A DNA stretch of 64,000 bases from Paeniglutamicibacter terrestris (lineage in GTDB: Bacteria; Actinomycetota; Actinomycetes; Actinomycetales; Micrococcaceae): the NCBI RefSeq assembly GCF_012271785.1, contig NZ_JAAWVT010000001.1, forward strand, positions 930,001 to 994,000, written 5' to 3'. Below the pieces are notes generated by a model. The model ran no database searches, was not told where the DNA came from, and saw only the letters and a program-made list of their open reading frames with translations. Made by a program: the position numbers and the translations under genes. Positions 16,553-25,563 of the stretch are shown piece after piece (within the stretch, counting starts at the first letter, position 1; the number at the start of each line of letters is the position of its first letter).

Positions 16553-17788
16553 CTAATTCAGCATCCCGGCCAGGGCATCGGCGAGCGCAGCCGCCCCGAT
16601 CTCGGCGTCAGCGTCCTCGACGTATTCCTCAGGGGAATGCGAGATGCCGCTGGGGTTGCGCACGAAGATCATGGCACTGGGTACGTGGGCTGCAAGCACT
16701 CCTGCGTCGTGGCCGGCTCCGGTGTCCAGTACCGGAGCGTTTGTCAGCGGTCCTTGCAGGCGTGAGGTCAGGGTTGCATCAAAGGTGACGGTGGGGCTCA
16801 GTGATTCCTGGTTCAGGCTCAGTTCGCATCCTTCGGATGCTGCAAGATCTAGGGCGGTGTCGTGGATGCGTTGGATCAGTGCTGCGGTGATCGCATCATC
16901 CGGGTGGCGGACATCGAGCCAGAAGTTCACGGCGGAGGCAATCACGTTGGTGCCGCCGGGTACGGGTTCGATTCGTCCTACCGTGGCCCGGGCGTGAGGC
17001 TGCTCGCGGGCGATGTTTCGAATGGCCACCACCATTTGGGCTGCTGCCACCATTGGGTCCCGGCGCCCCGCCATGAGCGTCGTTCCGGCATGGTTTCCTT
17101 GCCCGGTGACGCTTAGGCGCCAGCGACCGTGGCCCAGGATCGAACCGCCAATGGCCACCGGGTGATCCAGCTCCCCCAGCCCGAGTCCTTGTTCCACGTG
17201 CAACTCAACAAAAGCGCCGATGTGAGCCAGACGTGTGGGGTCAGGTCCCATGAGACGCGTATCGAGTCCGTTGCTCCGCGCCACATCGGCAAAAGTGGTG
17301 CCATCTTGATCCCGTAGGTTCAGCGCCTTCTCCAGACTGATGGCACCGGTCATCATTCGTGTCCCGAGACAGGCCACGCCAAAGCGCGATCCTTCTTCTT
17401 CCGGGAAAACCACAATTGCGAGCGCTCTGGTGCGTTCTTGCACCCGGGACTTGAGCATGTCCAGGGCGGTCAGTGCGCTGGCAACACCGAGCGGTCCGTC
17501 GAAGGGTCCGCCTCCTGGAACCGAATCCAGATGGCTACCGGTGACCACGGCATCGGTGCGGTCCCCCGTTGGAAGATCCCACCAAGCCCACAGTGCACCA
17601 TTGCCATCTTGCTCCACACTAAGACCACGGCTCTGTGCCTGTTCGATAAACCACTGTCGTAACTCGATCTCCGCGTGAGAGTAAACGGGGCGGGTGTATC
17701 CCCCGCGAAGTGTGTCTCGACCCGTTTCCGCTATCTGGCTCATGAGCCCGGTAACGGTACTCAGCGTGGTGGTGTTTGACTGCTGCAT
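16553..17788 (-). CDS. M20-family amidase/hydantoinase/carbamoylase
   Basis: 411 residues from the ATG at 17788 (GGGAG six bases upstream); the frame extends ten codons further without support. Motifs of the Zn-dependent allantoate amidohydrolase / N-carbamoyl-L-amino acid hydrolase group are GSHLDSVPGGGPFDGPLGV, FPEEEGSRFGVACLGTRMM and VELHVEQGLGL. The reaction is probably release of ammonia and CO2 from an N-carbamoyl compound, or ureido cleavage. It lies 53 bases downstream of the flavin oxidase gene and is presumably in the same transcript. Confidence 0.82.
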   Translation of the reverse strand: MQQSNTTTLSTVTGLMSQIAETGRDTLRGGYTRPVYSHAEIELRQWFIEQAQSRGLSVEQDGNGALWAWWDLPTGDRTDAVVTGSHLDSVPGGGPFDGPLGVASALTALDMLKSRVQERTRALAIVVFPEEEGSRFGVACLGTRMMTGAISLEKALNLRDQDGTTFADVARSNGLDTRLMGPDPTRLAHIGAFVELHVEQGLGLGELDHPVAIGGSILGHGRWRLSVTGQGNHAGTTLMAGRRDPMVAAAQMVVAIRNIAREQPHARATVGRIEPVPGGTNVIASAVNFWLDVRHPDDAITAALIQRIHDTALDLAASEGCELSLNQESLSPTVTFDATLTSRLQGPLTNAPVLDTGAGHDAGVLAAHVPSAMIFVRNPSGISHSPEEYVEDADAEIGAAALADALAGMLN

Positions 17789-17841
17789 GAATTCTCCCGG
17801 GATGGTGATATTGAGCAAGGCTGCGGTGAGCGATTACTTGG

Positions 17842-19011
17842 TTAGACCAGCAGGCTTGCGGCCCGTGAACCCGGACGGAAGACCTGCGGCACACCCGCAG
17901 CTCCGGTGGCCAGATCTGCTGCCAGATCACCGAGCAGCGGGGCAAACTTGGCACCGTGCCCCGAGCATGGGGACATGATGGTGATGCCGTTGGTTTCATC
18001 AAGGATGAAATCTTCGGTGGGTGTGCTGGTGAAGATACAGGTAGTCTCCGCATAGGGCACCGGAATCAGACCCGGGAGGAAGGTCTTCACGTAATTGATC
18101 ACGCGCTCGCGGTTAGCTGCGCTGACCACACCATCCTGTTCCGAGGCGTCCTTCATAATGCGTCCACCCTTGTATTCGGCAACCTTCTGTCCACGGAAGT
18201 CTGCGTCACGGCCTCCCGGCAGTCCATAGGACTGGAACTCGGCTGCCTTATGGATGTAAGTGGGCCATGCACCCATGGATTCCGGGACGGAATCTGCATA
18301 GGGGAAGTGGAACGCCTGCTCTTGGAAGACCTCAAAGGAGGGAATTCCCGAGACAAACCCGCTGGGCAGCGACAGGTTACCCAACAACCGCGGCAACCAG
18401 CCACCGGCGGCAACGACGACCTTGGCGCAGTCTTGGGTTCGTCCGTCTTCTGCGTGGATCCGGTACCCCGTGGCGGTGGATTCGATACTTTTCACCGGCC
18501 AGTTGTTTTCCACGCGTGCTCCATGCTTTTTGGCCTGAGCAACCATCGCCAAGACCGACGCCTCGGCGTCGATGACACCGGCCCCCGGCTGCCACAAAAC
18601 CTCGGTATCAAACGCTATGCCGGCAAATCGTTCGCGTGCCTCGGCAGCCCCCAACAGCTCATGTTCGATACCGACCTGCTCTAAAATGTTGGCCAGATTG
18701 CGAGGATCGCGGGTCGGTCCGTAGTCAACGGCCCCCACGGGGTTGATCAGCTGGGTGCCTACGATCGATTCCAGTTCGTCCCAGCCAGATTTCGCCTGTT
18801 TCACCAGATCCGCGTAGAACGGCTCGGGGTAGGCGTAGCGGAAAATGCGCGCCGAGCCGTGGGAGCTGCTCGTGGCATTGGCAGGGGTGGTGCGCTCCAG
18901 CAGCGTGACCTCATATCCGCGCTGAGCCAGCTTCCATGCTGCGGCGGAACCGGCTAGACCCGCCCCGATGACGACGTATTCCGATGTTTCACGTGGTGTC
19001 TGCTGGCTCAT
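17842..19011 (-). CDS. Monomeric sarcosine oxidase-family FAD oxidoreductase
   Basis: 389 residues from the ATG at 19011, which has AGGAG five bases upstream; the longer frame to 19233 overlaps the divergent LysR start and is not used. The FAD motif is YVVIGAGLAGSAAAWKLA. The cysteine at about 325 in TTCIFTSTPTEDFILD matches the position at which monomeric sarcosine oxidase binds FAD covalently. The family includes sarcosine oxidase and N-methyltryptophan oxidase; the substrate is an N-methyl or secondary amino acid. Paired with the M20 hydrolase and next to a LysR gene, it may release an amine from an N-substituted amino acid. Confidence 0.82.
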   Translation of the reverse strand: MSQQTPRETSEYVVIGAGLAGSAAAWKLAQRGYEVTLLERTTPANATSSSHGSARIFRYAYPEPFYADLVKQAKSGWDELESIVGTQLINPVGAVDYGPTRDPRNLANILEQVGIEHELLGAAEARERFAGIAFDTEVLWQPGAGVIDAEASVLAMVAQAKKHGARVENNWPVKSIESTATGYRIHAEDGRTQDCAKVVVAAGGWLPRLLGNLSLPSGFVSGIPSFEVFQEQAFHFPYADSVPESMGAWPTYIHKAAEFQSYGLPGGRDADFRGQKVAEYKGGRIMKDASEQDGVVSAANRERVINYVKTFLPGLIPVPYAETTCIFTSTPTEDFILDETNGITIMSPCSGHGAKFAPLLGDLAADLATGAAGVPQVFRPGSRAASLLV

Positions 19012-19139
19012 GAAAACTCCTGGGATCACTGTGCGGCTAGCTCGTTTGCCGCTCCTAGGTTCAAGTAATCCACAAGATTCATGTCTGCGTCCAATATCAT
19101 TTGCATGGATATTGTTCGCGATCGTGAAAGAATGAGGCC

Positions 19140-20006
19140 ATGGAACTTCGACAATTGCAGTACTTCCTTGTGGTGGCGGACGAGCTTCACTTTGGCCGGG
19201 CCGCCGAACTGCTCTCGATGTCTCAACCCCCACTGACGGTGGCGGTAAAAAAGCTGGAAAAAGAACTTAACGTGCTCCTTTTTGACCGCTCGACCCGCAG
19301 CGTGAAGCTGACCGCGGCCGGGCAGATGTTCCGCGACGGACTGACGCCGGTTCTCGCCGATTTGGGTCGCGTGGTTTCCGAGGTCTCGGAGGTTAACACC
19401 GGAATCCGTGGCAAGCTGACCATCGGCTTTGTCAGCTCGGCCAGCTATACGGTCATACCCGAAGCGGTGCGTCTTTTCCGCGAACGTCGCCCGCTGGTGG
19501 AGCTGGCACTGAATCCCGTCACCACCGACGAACAGGTCGACCTGCTGGTTGAGGGTCGACTGGACATCGGTATCCTGCGCGACCCGATGCGCCTACCCGG
19601 TATGAATCTGGAACAGATCCATACCGAACCCTTGGTCCTCGTGCTGCCCGAAGCTCATCCACTGGCGGCGCTGACCAAGGTATCGGTTGACGACTTCGCA
19701 AGGGAAAAATTCATTCTCTTCCCCTATAAGCACATGAGCGGGTTCTTCTCCGTGGTTCACTCACTCTTCGATGGTCACGGACAGCCGAAGATTGTTGAGC
19801 AGGCCATCCACCAAGAGACCATTCTGGGGCTGGTCGCAGCGGGGCTGGGCATGTCGATTTTGCCCGCCTCGGTCGCCCGCTTCCAAATGCCCGGCGTTGC
19901 CTTCAGACCCATCATCTCCAACCCGCAAAGCATCTTGTACATGGCGCGCGGTTCGGCGAACCCGGCGGCAGAGGCCTTCATGGAATGCCTGCGCGAGGTG
20001 CAATAG
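19140..20006 (+). CDS. LysR family transcriptional regulator
   Basis: 288 residues. The N-terminal LysR HTH runs from MELRQLQYFLVVADELHF to SMSQPPLTVAVKKLEKEL, and the C-terminal substrate-binding domain fills residues about 90-285. It is divergent from the oxidase gene across 128 bases, the standard LysR arrangement, so it most likely activates the oxidase/hydrolase pair. Confidence 0.9.
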   Translation: MELRQLQYFLVVADELHFGRAAELLSMSQPPLTVAVKKLEKELNVLLFDRSTRSVKLTAAGQMFRDGLTPVLADLGRVVSEVSEVNTGIRGKLTIGFVSSASYTVIPEAVRLFRERRPLVELALNPVTTDEQVDLLVEGRLDIGILRDPMRLPGMNLEQIHTEPLVLVLPEAHPLAALTKVSVDDFAREKFILFPYKHMSGFFSVVHSLFDGHGQPKIVEQAIHQETILGLVAAGLGMSILPASVARFQMPGVAFRPIISNPQSILYMARGSANPAAEAFMECLREVQ

Positions 20007-20749
20007 TAGTTAACTGCTTGCCTCGGTGCTGGGCCGAAGCGGATCCGGGCAAGCCCAGATGCAAGACACGCAGCTACCGATGAATATCCTCCAAGAATCG
20101 CCAACGGGCACCGACTCTTAGGGCTTGCGATTGGGTCTGCGCCTCAGCGTTGATGCACCAACGGAGTAGCTACTCCGGTTTCCACCAACTTGGGCGCCGC
20201 GTTCCGCGCCCGACACACCCGGATGTACACCGTTCGCACATTTTCTGCCGTAGTGTTCGCCCGCAGGCTTTCGAAACGCCGCTGATTCTCCTGCCCACAC
20301 CACGGAGTATCCCTTGCTGGAAACATTGCTCTGCGGATACGCTCAAGCCGTTCATCAATCGGTTTTGATGCGACGACGGCTCCCCCTGAGCAACAGGTCC
20401 GGTCCAAGTGTGCGAGCAGCACCACCAATAGCCAACAACACGCTGTGCGCCGCGCAACCACGCGCCTTACGCGACTGCCGGCTCGGGGCGTTCGGTCTCG
20501 CCGGGCGCATTGCGATAACCCTCAAATCCCCGGCTTTGACTGCTATTTCACGCGCTCCATCCCGGTTCGACGAATCTGGGCGATGGAGCCGCGATTCACG
20601 GCCCGGCTTTGACCGACAACTCGGTTTTTCACCCTTCGTGGATCCGGTGCTGATTGCGACACAAAACACGCCCTCGGCTGCACGCCCGAGACCCCCACAA
20701 CCGCCTGAACCCCGGAGCCATGAGGCCCTTTCCACTAAAGTTGAATGTT
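20007..20749. other. Intergenic region of about 740 bases without recognised genes
   Basis: No frame here has a ribosome-binding site or recognisable protein family. A perfect 16-base palindrome occurs at 20162-20177. The region may contain the upstream control elements of the BCCT gene or decayed coding sequence (a minus-strand frame at 20144-20461 has protein-like composition but no known motif). Confidence 0.5.
20162..20177. repeat. Perfect 16-base palindrome
   Basis: CGGAGTAGCTACTCCG is fully self-complementary. It stands 156 bases after the LysR stop and about 570 before the BCCT start, so neither a terminator nor a promoter operator role is clear. Confidence 0.45.
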
Positions 20750-22669
20750 ATGGATTCTCCACCGTCACGTCCAAAACAAGCCACTGTAAGTACCGACGGG
20801 GCACCCGTAGCCGGGCCCCGGGAGCACGGATCAACTCCGGGTCGGCCCGGTGGCCGCGTGCGAAACGCACTGCGCCATGCCGCCAGGGAACCGGCGTTCG
20901 GCATCCACCCCGGCTTGGTTCCGGGTATCAGTGTCGAAGACACCGGAGCGAAGTTCCCCACCCGGCGCAGCGTGTTTGTCGTAGCGCTGGCCCTCACGAT
21001 GGCGGTCCTCGGCTGGGCCATCCTCGCCCCGGCTAACCTCAACGAGGTCGGCACCACCATGCAGAGCTGGGTGGTCACACACTTCGGATGGCTGTTCAAC
21101 GCCACCGTGGTCGCCATCGTGGGGTTCATGCTAGTGGTCGGCTTTGGCCCCACCGGCAAGATCCGCCTCGGAGCCGATGACAGCACCCCGGAGTACTCCA
21201 CTCTTTCGTGGATCTCCATGCTGTTCGCCGCGGGCCTGGGCATCGGGCTGGTCTTCTACGGGCCGCTCGAACCGCTCACCCATTTCCTGTCCCCGCCTCC
21301 GTCCACGGATGCCGAGGCCGGGACCACCGCTGCGGTCCTGCCGGCCATGACCGACGCCTTCTTGCACCAGGCCACCTTCGCCTGGTGCATCTACGCCTTG
21401 GTCGGCGGCGCGCTGGCCTACGCCTCGTACCGGCGCGGGCGGCTACCGCTGATCTCCTCTTTGTTCGAGCCGGTCTTCCCCGATGGCAACAACCGAATCT
21501 TGGGCAAGATCATCGATGTCTTTGCCGTCCTGGTCACGTTGTTCGGCACAGCAACCTCGCTGGGCATCGGGGCCCTGCAGATTCGCACCGGAACTTCGAT
21601 CATCACTGGCCAGGAGCTGGGCAATGGATTTGTCGTCGTGGTCATCAGCGTGCTGACCATCGTCTTCACGATCTCCGCCGTGGCGGGCATCAAGACCGGC
21701 ATCCGGTTGCTGTCCAATGCCAACATGGCTCTGGTCATTGCGCTGGCGGTCTTCGCGCTGCTGGCCGGTCCAACGTTCTTCCTGCTGGACCTGCTGCCGG
21801 CCTCGCTCATCGCCTTTGTCGACAATCTGCCGGACATGCTCACCGTCTTTGCCAGCCAGGGCACGGCCCAACAGGATTACCTGACCAATTGGACTACCCT
21901 GTACTGGGCTTGGTGGATCTCGTGGTCCCCGTTTGTTGGCATGTTCATCGCCAAGATTTCCAAGGGCCGCACCCTGCGCGAATTTGTCACGGTTGTTGTC
22001 TTTGTCCCCTCTGCGATCTCCATCGGCTGGTTCACGGTCTTCGGAGGCAACGCGATCTGGATGAACATGAACGGCAAGGCCATGACCGTGGAGGGCGCCG
22101 GCGAGAACGTCATGTTCGATTTGCTGGGCAACCTTCCTTTCAGCAACGTCACGTCGATCATTTGCTTGCTGGCCATCGTGGTCTTCTTTGTCACCGCCGC
22201 CGACTCGGCCAGCAACGTCATGGGCTCGATGTCGCAGTCGGGCCGACCCGTGCCTTCGAAGTCGGTGACCATCACGTGGGCAGCGGCGCTCGGGTTGATT
22301 GCCATGTTCCTGTTGCTGGCTGGCGGCCGCAACGCCCTCTCGGGCTTGCAGTCGATCATGGTGACCTGCGCCTTGCCATTCACCATCATCCTGATCGGCG
22401 TTATGGTCTCCTGGGCCAGGGACCTGCGCAACGATCCGCTGATGATTCGACGCAGGTACGCGCAAGAGGCCATCAGGCGCGGCGTACGCATGGGCATCGA
22501 TGAACACGGTGACGACTTCGTGTTCGGCACCTCGCAGGTTGCGGAGCAGGATGGCGCAGGCGCGGACTTCGAGAGCGACGATCCCGCCCTCACCGACTGG
22601 TATACGGACAACGCAACACCTCAGGCCGAGGAAGTTTCCTCGGATACGGCAGCACCCGAAAAGGTCTAG
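20750..22669 (+). CDS. BCCT-family (betaine/carnitine/choline) transporter
   Basis: 639 residues from the ATG at 20750; in-frame ATGs at 20720 and 20654 are alternatives, and none has a strong ribosome-binding site. Twelve membrane segments run from about residue 65 to 550. The BCCT signature lies at WWISWSPFVGMFIAKISKGRTL. The long hydrophilic N-terminus and acidic C-terminus (about residues 590-639) are of the kind that sense osmotic stress in BetP-like members. Uptake of glycine betaine or a related quaternary amine with sodium or protons is likely. Confidence 0.87.
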   Translation: MDSPPSRPKQATVSTDGAPVAGPREHGSTPGRPGGRVRNALRHAAREPAFGIHPGLVPGISVEDTGAKFPTRRSVFVVALALTMAVLGWAILAPANLNEVGTTMQSWVVTHFGWLFNATVVAIVGFMLVVGFGPTGKIRLGADDSTPEYSTLSWISMLFAAGLGIGLVFYGPLEPLTHFLSPPPSTDAEAGTTAAVLPAMTDAFLHQATFAWCIYALVGGALAYASYRRGRLPLISSLFEPVFPDGNNRILGKIIDVFAVLVTLFGTATSLGIGALQIRTGTSIITGQELGNGFVVVVISVLTIVFTISAVAGIKTGIRLLSNANMALVIALAVFALLAGPTFFLLDLLPASLIAFVDNLPDMLTVFASQGTAQQDYLTNWTTLYWAWWISWSPFVGMFIAKISKGRTLREFVTVVVFVPSAISIGWFTVFGGNAIWMNMNGKAMTVEGAGENVMFDLLGNLPFSNVTSIICLLAIVVFFVTAADSASNVMGSMSQSGRPVPSKSVTITWAAALGLIAMFLLLAGGRNALSGLQSIMVTCALPFTIILIGVMVSWARDLRNDPLMIRRRYAQEAIRRGVRMGIDEHGDDFVFGTSQVAEQDGAGADFESDDPALTDWYTDNATPQAEEVSSDTAAPEKV

Positions 22670-22678
22670 CCACGGGAA

Positions 22679-22708
22679 CGGGCCGGCAGCGGAGACGCTG
22701 CCGGCCCG
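22679..22708 (+). terminator. Terminator after the BCCT gene
   Basis: A GC-rich 13-bp perfect stem (22679-22691 with 22696-22708) and a GAGA loop begin nine bases after the stop and are followed by GTTCTGT. It can also insulate the converging operon that ends at 22768. Confidence 0.85.
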
Positions 22709-22767
22709 GTTCTGTCACTCGCCTAGGCGAGGCGCAATAAGGAGTGTTTGTTATGGGGCCTTGTATT

Positions 22768-23457
22768 TCAGCCCCGCAGTGACGCCCCTCCACAGACAGT
22801 CAGCACCTGGCCGGTAATTGACTTCCCATTTTCACCAGCGAGGAAACCAACCAGCGCGGCGACATCCTTTGGGTCCACCAACGCGCCCAACGGCGGCACT
22901 TGCGGTGGCACGCCGGCCCGGCGCGGATCGATCATCATCGGGGTATCGGTGGGACCGGGAGCCACCACGTTGCAGGTGATTGAACGCTCCGCCAATTCAA
23001 TCGCCCAGCTGCGCGAGAGCCCACTCAGTGCCGATTTGGTCGCCGAATACTGGCTCTTTCCAGCCACCCCGGTCATGGTGCGACTGCCGATGAGCACCAC
23101 GCGGGAACCTGGTTCCATGGACGGTGCCAACGCATTAAGCAGCACCGCCGGAGCCTGCACATGCACAGCAAACATCCCCGCCAAGTTCCCCGCCTCCAGC
23201 TCGCCCAGTGCACCGGTCTGCATAAAGCCGGCCGCGTGCACAAATACCTGCGGAGCCTCCAAGCCCAGGGCTACTTCTTCCAAGGTCTCCAGATCACCCA
23301 GATCAGATTGCACCCACTGGAAAGACGCGGAATGTGCTTCGGGGATCTCCGGTTGACGCCGGCTCAGTCCGGTGACATGGTAACCAGCACCAAGCAATTC
23401 CAGAGCGATCGCTGCCCCAATGCCGGAGCTGACACCCGTAACAAGTGCGCTTTTCAT
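22768..23457 (-). CDS. Short-chain dehydrogenase/reductase
   Basis: 229 residues. SDR features are VTGVSSGIGAAIAL, HAAG in place of NNAG, the catalytic Ser of VVLIGSRTM and YSATK. Last gene of the nine-gene minus-strand operon, starting at the base next to the stop of the sialidase-fold gene. Probably reduces or oxidises a carbonyl intermediate of the sugar or sugar acid handled by the operon; the substrate cannot be deduced. Confidence 0.82.
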   Translation of the reverse strand: MKSALVTGVSSGIGAAIALELLGAGYHVTGLSRRQPEIPEAHSASFQWVQSDLGDLETLEEVALGLEAPQVFVHAAGFMQTGALGELEAGNLAGMFAVHVQAPAVLLNALAPSMEPGSRVVLIGSRTMTGVAGKSQYSATKSALSGLSRSWAIELAERSITCNVVAPGPTDTPMMIDPRRAGVPPQVPPLGALVDPKDVAALVGFLAGENGKSITGQVLTVCGGASLRG

Positions 23458-24684
23458 TTACTCCGTGTCCCCCTTGTAGACCCAGGACGGGTCCACCCGG
23501 ACGTACTTGATGGCCTGGCGGAAGTAGGTGTAGGCCAGGTGCAGCGCCCCATCCTCACCCTGATGAATCGAGGGGTAGGAGAACTCGCGATTTAATCCTT
23601 CACGTGAGTTGTTGGACAGGCAGTAGCCGTCGCCAACTTCCAGATTGCGCCGCACCGGCCAACTGTGACCCTCATCCTCGGAAATGGCGACGGTGAGTGG
23701 TGCCCGCGGGGTACCCCAGAATGCCTTGCGTTCGTTGGGATCCCGACCGATCAGGGGCTCAAAGGCCACCGGTCCATCCACCGCCTCGTCCAGACCTTCA
23801 TCATCAATCTCGTCATAGAGCGAGAGTCGGCGTTCGGTTTCTGCGGTCGCGCGGGAGTGGTTGTAGATCAGGGCCAGGCGCCCGTCATCCAATGCGGTGA
23901 ATTGGATCGAGGAGTTGTTGTTTGGCAGCTCGGTGGGCACCGGCTCGGACCAGGTCACTCCAGCATCCTGCGAGCGCGACGAATAGATCGAATCCGCCCA
24001 GCGGCTGCGGTACAGAGCCAACAGCCCGCCATCTTTCAGTGGTGCAAGGTTCATATGAACACACCCGATGGATCCGGGAACCAGCTGCTCCTGCCACGTT
24101 GTGCCACCATCGGCGGAAACCATCAGGGCCGAATCATCGGCGTCCCCCACCCATTTCTCCCCGGGAACCGTGGCACAACGGAAGACAGGAACCAGGATGT
24201 TCTCCCCGACCACAACCGGTGGCTGGCGAACAAACACCCCGCCGTGCTCCGTAGCAGCAAAAAGCGTCTCGGCTTCGGAGAAGGAGCGCCCGTGATCGCG
24301 TGAAATCCGACGGCGCACCTCCGAGGTGTCCTGGTTTCCGGCATGTTGGGCCGTGTACAAAAGCCAGAGCTCTTCCCCATAGGGGAAAAGGATCGGGTTT
24401 TGTTCCGAACGGGTGGAGTCAAAGGACAGTTGCAGTGGCTCGGACCAGTGATCTGCCCATTCGCCGTTTTCCAGCTTTTCCAACGAGGAGAAGTAGATGC
24501 TGATATCAGCCACCCCTTCCTGGGTGCCACCAAACCACACACAGCCCAACCCCCCATCCCCCAGCGTCATCAGGTTCGCAGCATGCGACTGCACGGTGGG
24601 CGCCGGAAGATAGGCGTAGTTCACTTCTCCGTCCTGCTGAACAAGCCCGTCGGTGGCGATGGTGGAGAATGCTGCGGAAGTCAT
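23458..24684 (-). CDS. Sialidase-fold (BNR/Asp-box) protein, probably cytosolic
   Basis: 408 residues. Four Asp-box motifs are visible: SRDHGRSF, SADGGTTW, SQDAGVTW and SEDEGHSW, the mark of six-bladed beta-propellers of the sialidase type. No signal peptide or membrane segment is seen, so it should act inside the cell after import by the operon's ABC transporter. Members include exo-sialidases and other glycoside hydrolases or lyases. The operon has no sialic acid genes (no nanA, nanE or nanK), so a different sugar acid linkage is likely. Confidence 0.75.
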   Translation of the reverse strand: MTSAAFSTIATDGLVQQDGEVNYAYLPAPTVQSHAANLMTLGDGGLGCVWFGGTQEGVADISIYFSSLEKLENGEWADHWSEPLQLSFDSTRSEQNPILFPYGEELWLLYTAQHAGNQDTSEVRRRISRDHGRSFSEAETLFAATEHGGVFVRQPPVVVGENILVPVFRCATVPGEKWVGDADDSALMVSADGGTTWQEQLVPGSIGCVHMNLAPLKDGGLLALYRSRWADSIYSSRSQDAGVTWSEPVPTELPNNNSSIQFTALDDGRLALIYNHSRATAETERRLSLYDEIDDEGLDEAVDGPVAFEPLIGRDPNERKAFWGTPRAPLTVAISEDEGHSWPVRRNLEVGDGYCLSNNSREGLNREFSYPSIHQGEDGALHLAYTYFRQAIKYVRVDPSWVYKGDTE

Positions 24685-24738
24685 AAACCTTTATCCTTCG
24701 AAGAATCGGTGAGGCTGGGAGGACTGCGAAATTCTGGA

Positions 24739-25524
24739 CTACTTGGCGTCGATCGTGGTGCGTGCCGATCGCAAATGCGCGGCAGCGGTAGCTTCCAAGT
24801 GCGTGAGATCTGAGGCGACGGTGGCAAAGGTATAACCCTCGTTCAATCGGCCGTGGGCCAGCTCGCCGCTGGCGTTGTGGATACCCGCGGCGATTCCCGC
24901 AGCCTGCGCTGCGTCGGAGACGCGCACCAAGGCAGCCTCGAATTCCTCCTTGATGGCCGGGTCGCCAGGGAACGCCGCACCAATAGCCAAGGCCAAATCG
25001 CTCGGGCCCACGTACAGTCCGTCAAGGCCCGGCACCGCCGCGATCTCTTCGACGTTGTCCAATCCGCCCGGTGTTTCAATCATGGCAAAAACCAGCGTGG
25101 TCGCGTCGGCTTCGGCCGGCACCGGTCCCACACGCAGGGCCGAGCGCATGGGCCCGTAGGAACGGATTCCGTGCGGTGGGTACTTGGCATAGCGGACGGC
25201 ATCGGCCGCGTCCTGGGCATTATTGACCAGCGGAACGATGATGGCCACGGCTCCGGCATCCAGGGCCTTGCCAATGGCCGTGGCATTGTTGGCTTCCACT
25301 CGGACCACACCGGCGGCCTGGGCCGAGGCGTCGATGGCCAGCAGTCCATGCAGCATGCCGGAGTATCCGATTAGTCCGTGCTGCGCATCTAGTGCCACAT
25401 AGTCGTAACCCAAACGGGCAATGCGTTCGGTTGAGACCGGTGAGTCAAGGACAACCCAGTAGCCAATGGCGCGTTCACGCTCACGGATTTTACGGGCAAA
25501 TTCGGTGGCAACTGCGGAGGTCAT
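24739..25524 (-). CDS. HpcH/HpaI family aldolase
   Basis: 261 residues, class II pyruvate aldolase with a TIM barrel. DAQHG (about residue 46), the metal ligands Glu in FAMIETPGGLDNVE and Asp in LYVGPSDLALAIG are present. Characterised relatives cleave 2-keto-3-deoxy-glucarate, 2-keto-3-deoxy-rhamnonate or 4-hydroxy-2-oxo-heptanedioate, giving pyruvate and an aldehyde. Within this operon a 2-keto-3-deoxy sugar acid is the likely substrate. Confidence 0.85.
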   Translation of the reverse strand: MTSAVATEFARKIRERERAIGYWVVLDSPVSTERIARLGYDYVALDAQHGLIGYSGMLHGLLAIDASAQAAGVVRVEANNATAIGKALDAGAVAIIVPLVNNAQDAADAVRYAKYPPHGIRSYGPMRSALRVGPVPAEADATTLVFAMIETPGGLDNVEEIAAVPGLDGLYVGPSDLALAIGAAFPGDPAIKEEFEAALVRVSDAAQAAGIAAGIHNASGELAHGRLNEGYTFATVASDLTHLEATAAAHLRSARTTIDAK

Positions 25525-25563
25525 GATGAGTTTCTCTTTCTATCGAAGCTGAGGGAACGGCTA

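Noticed and set aside
20144-20461. A 105-codon minus frame in the gap before the BCCT gene
   Set aside because: Composition is protein-like in part, but there is no known motif or good start signal.
21208-22503. Two long frames (plus and minus) across the BCCT gene
   Set aside because: Both are shadows of the real gene: very rich in His, Arg and Gly, without motifs, and the BCCT signature is in the other frame.
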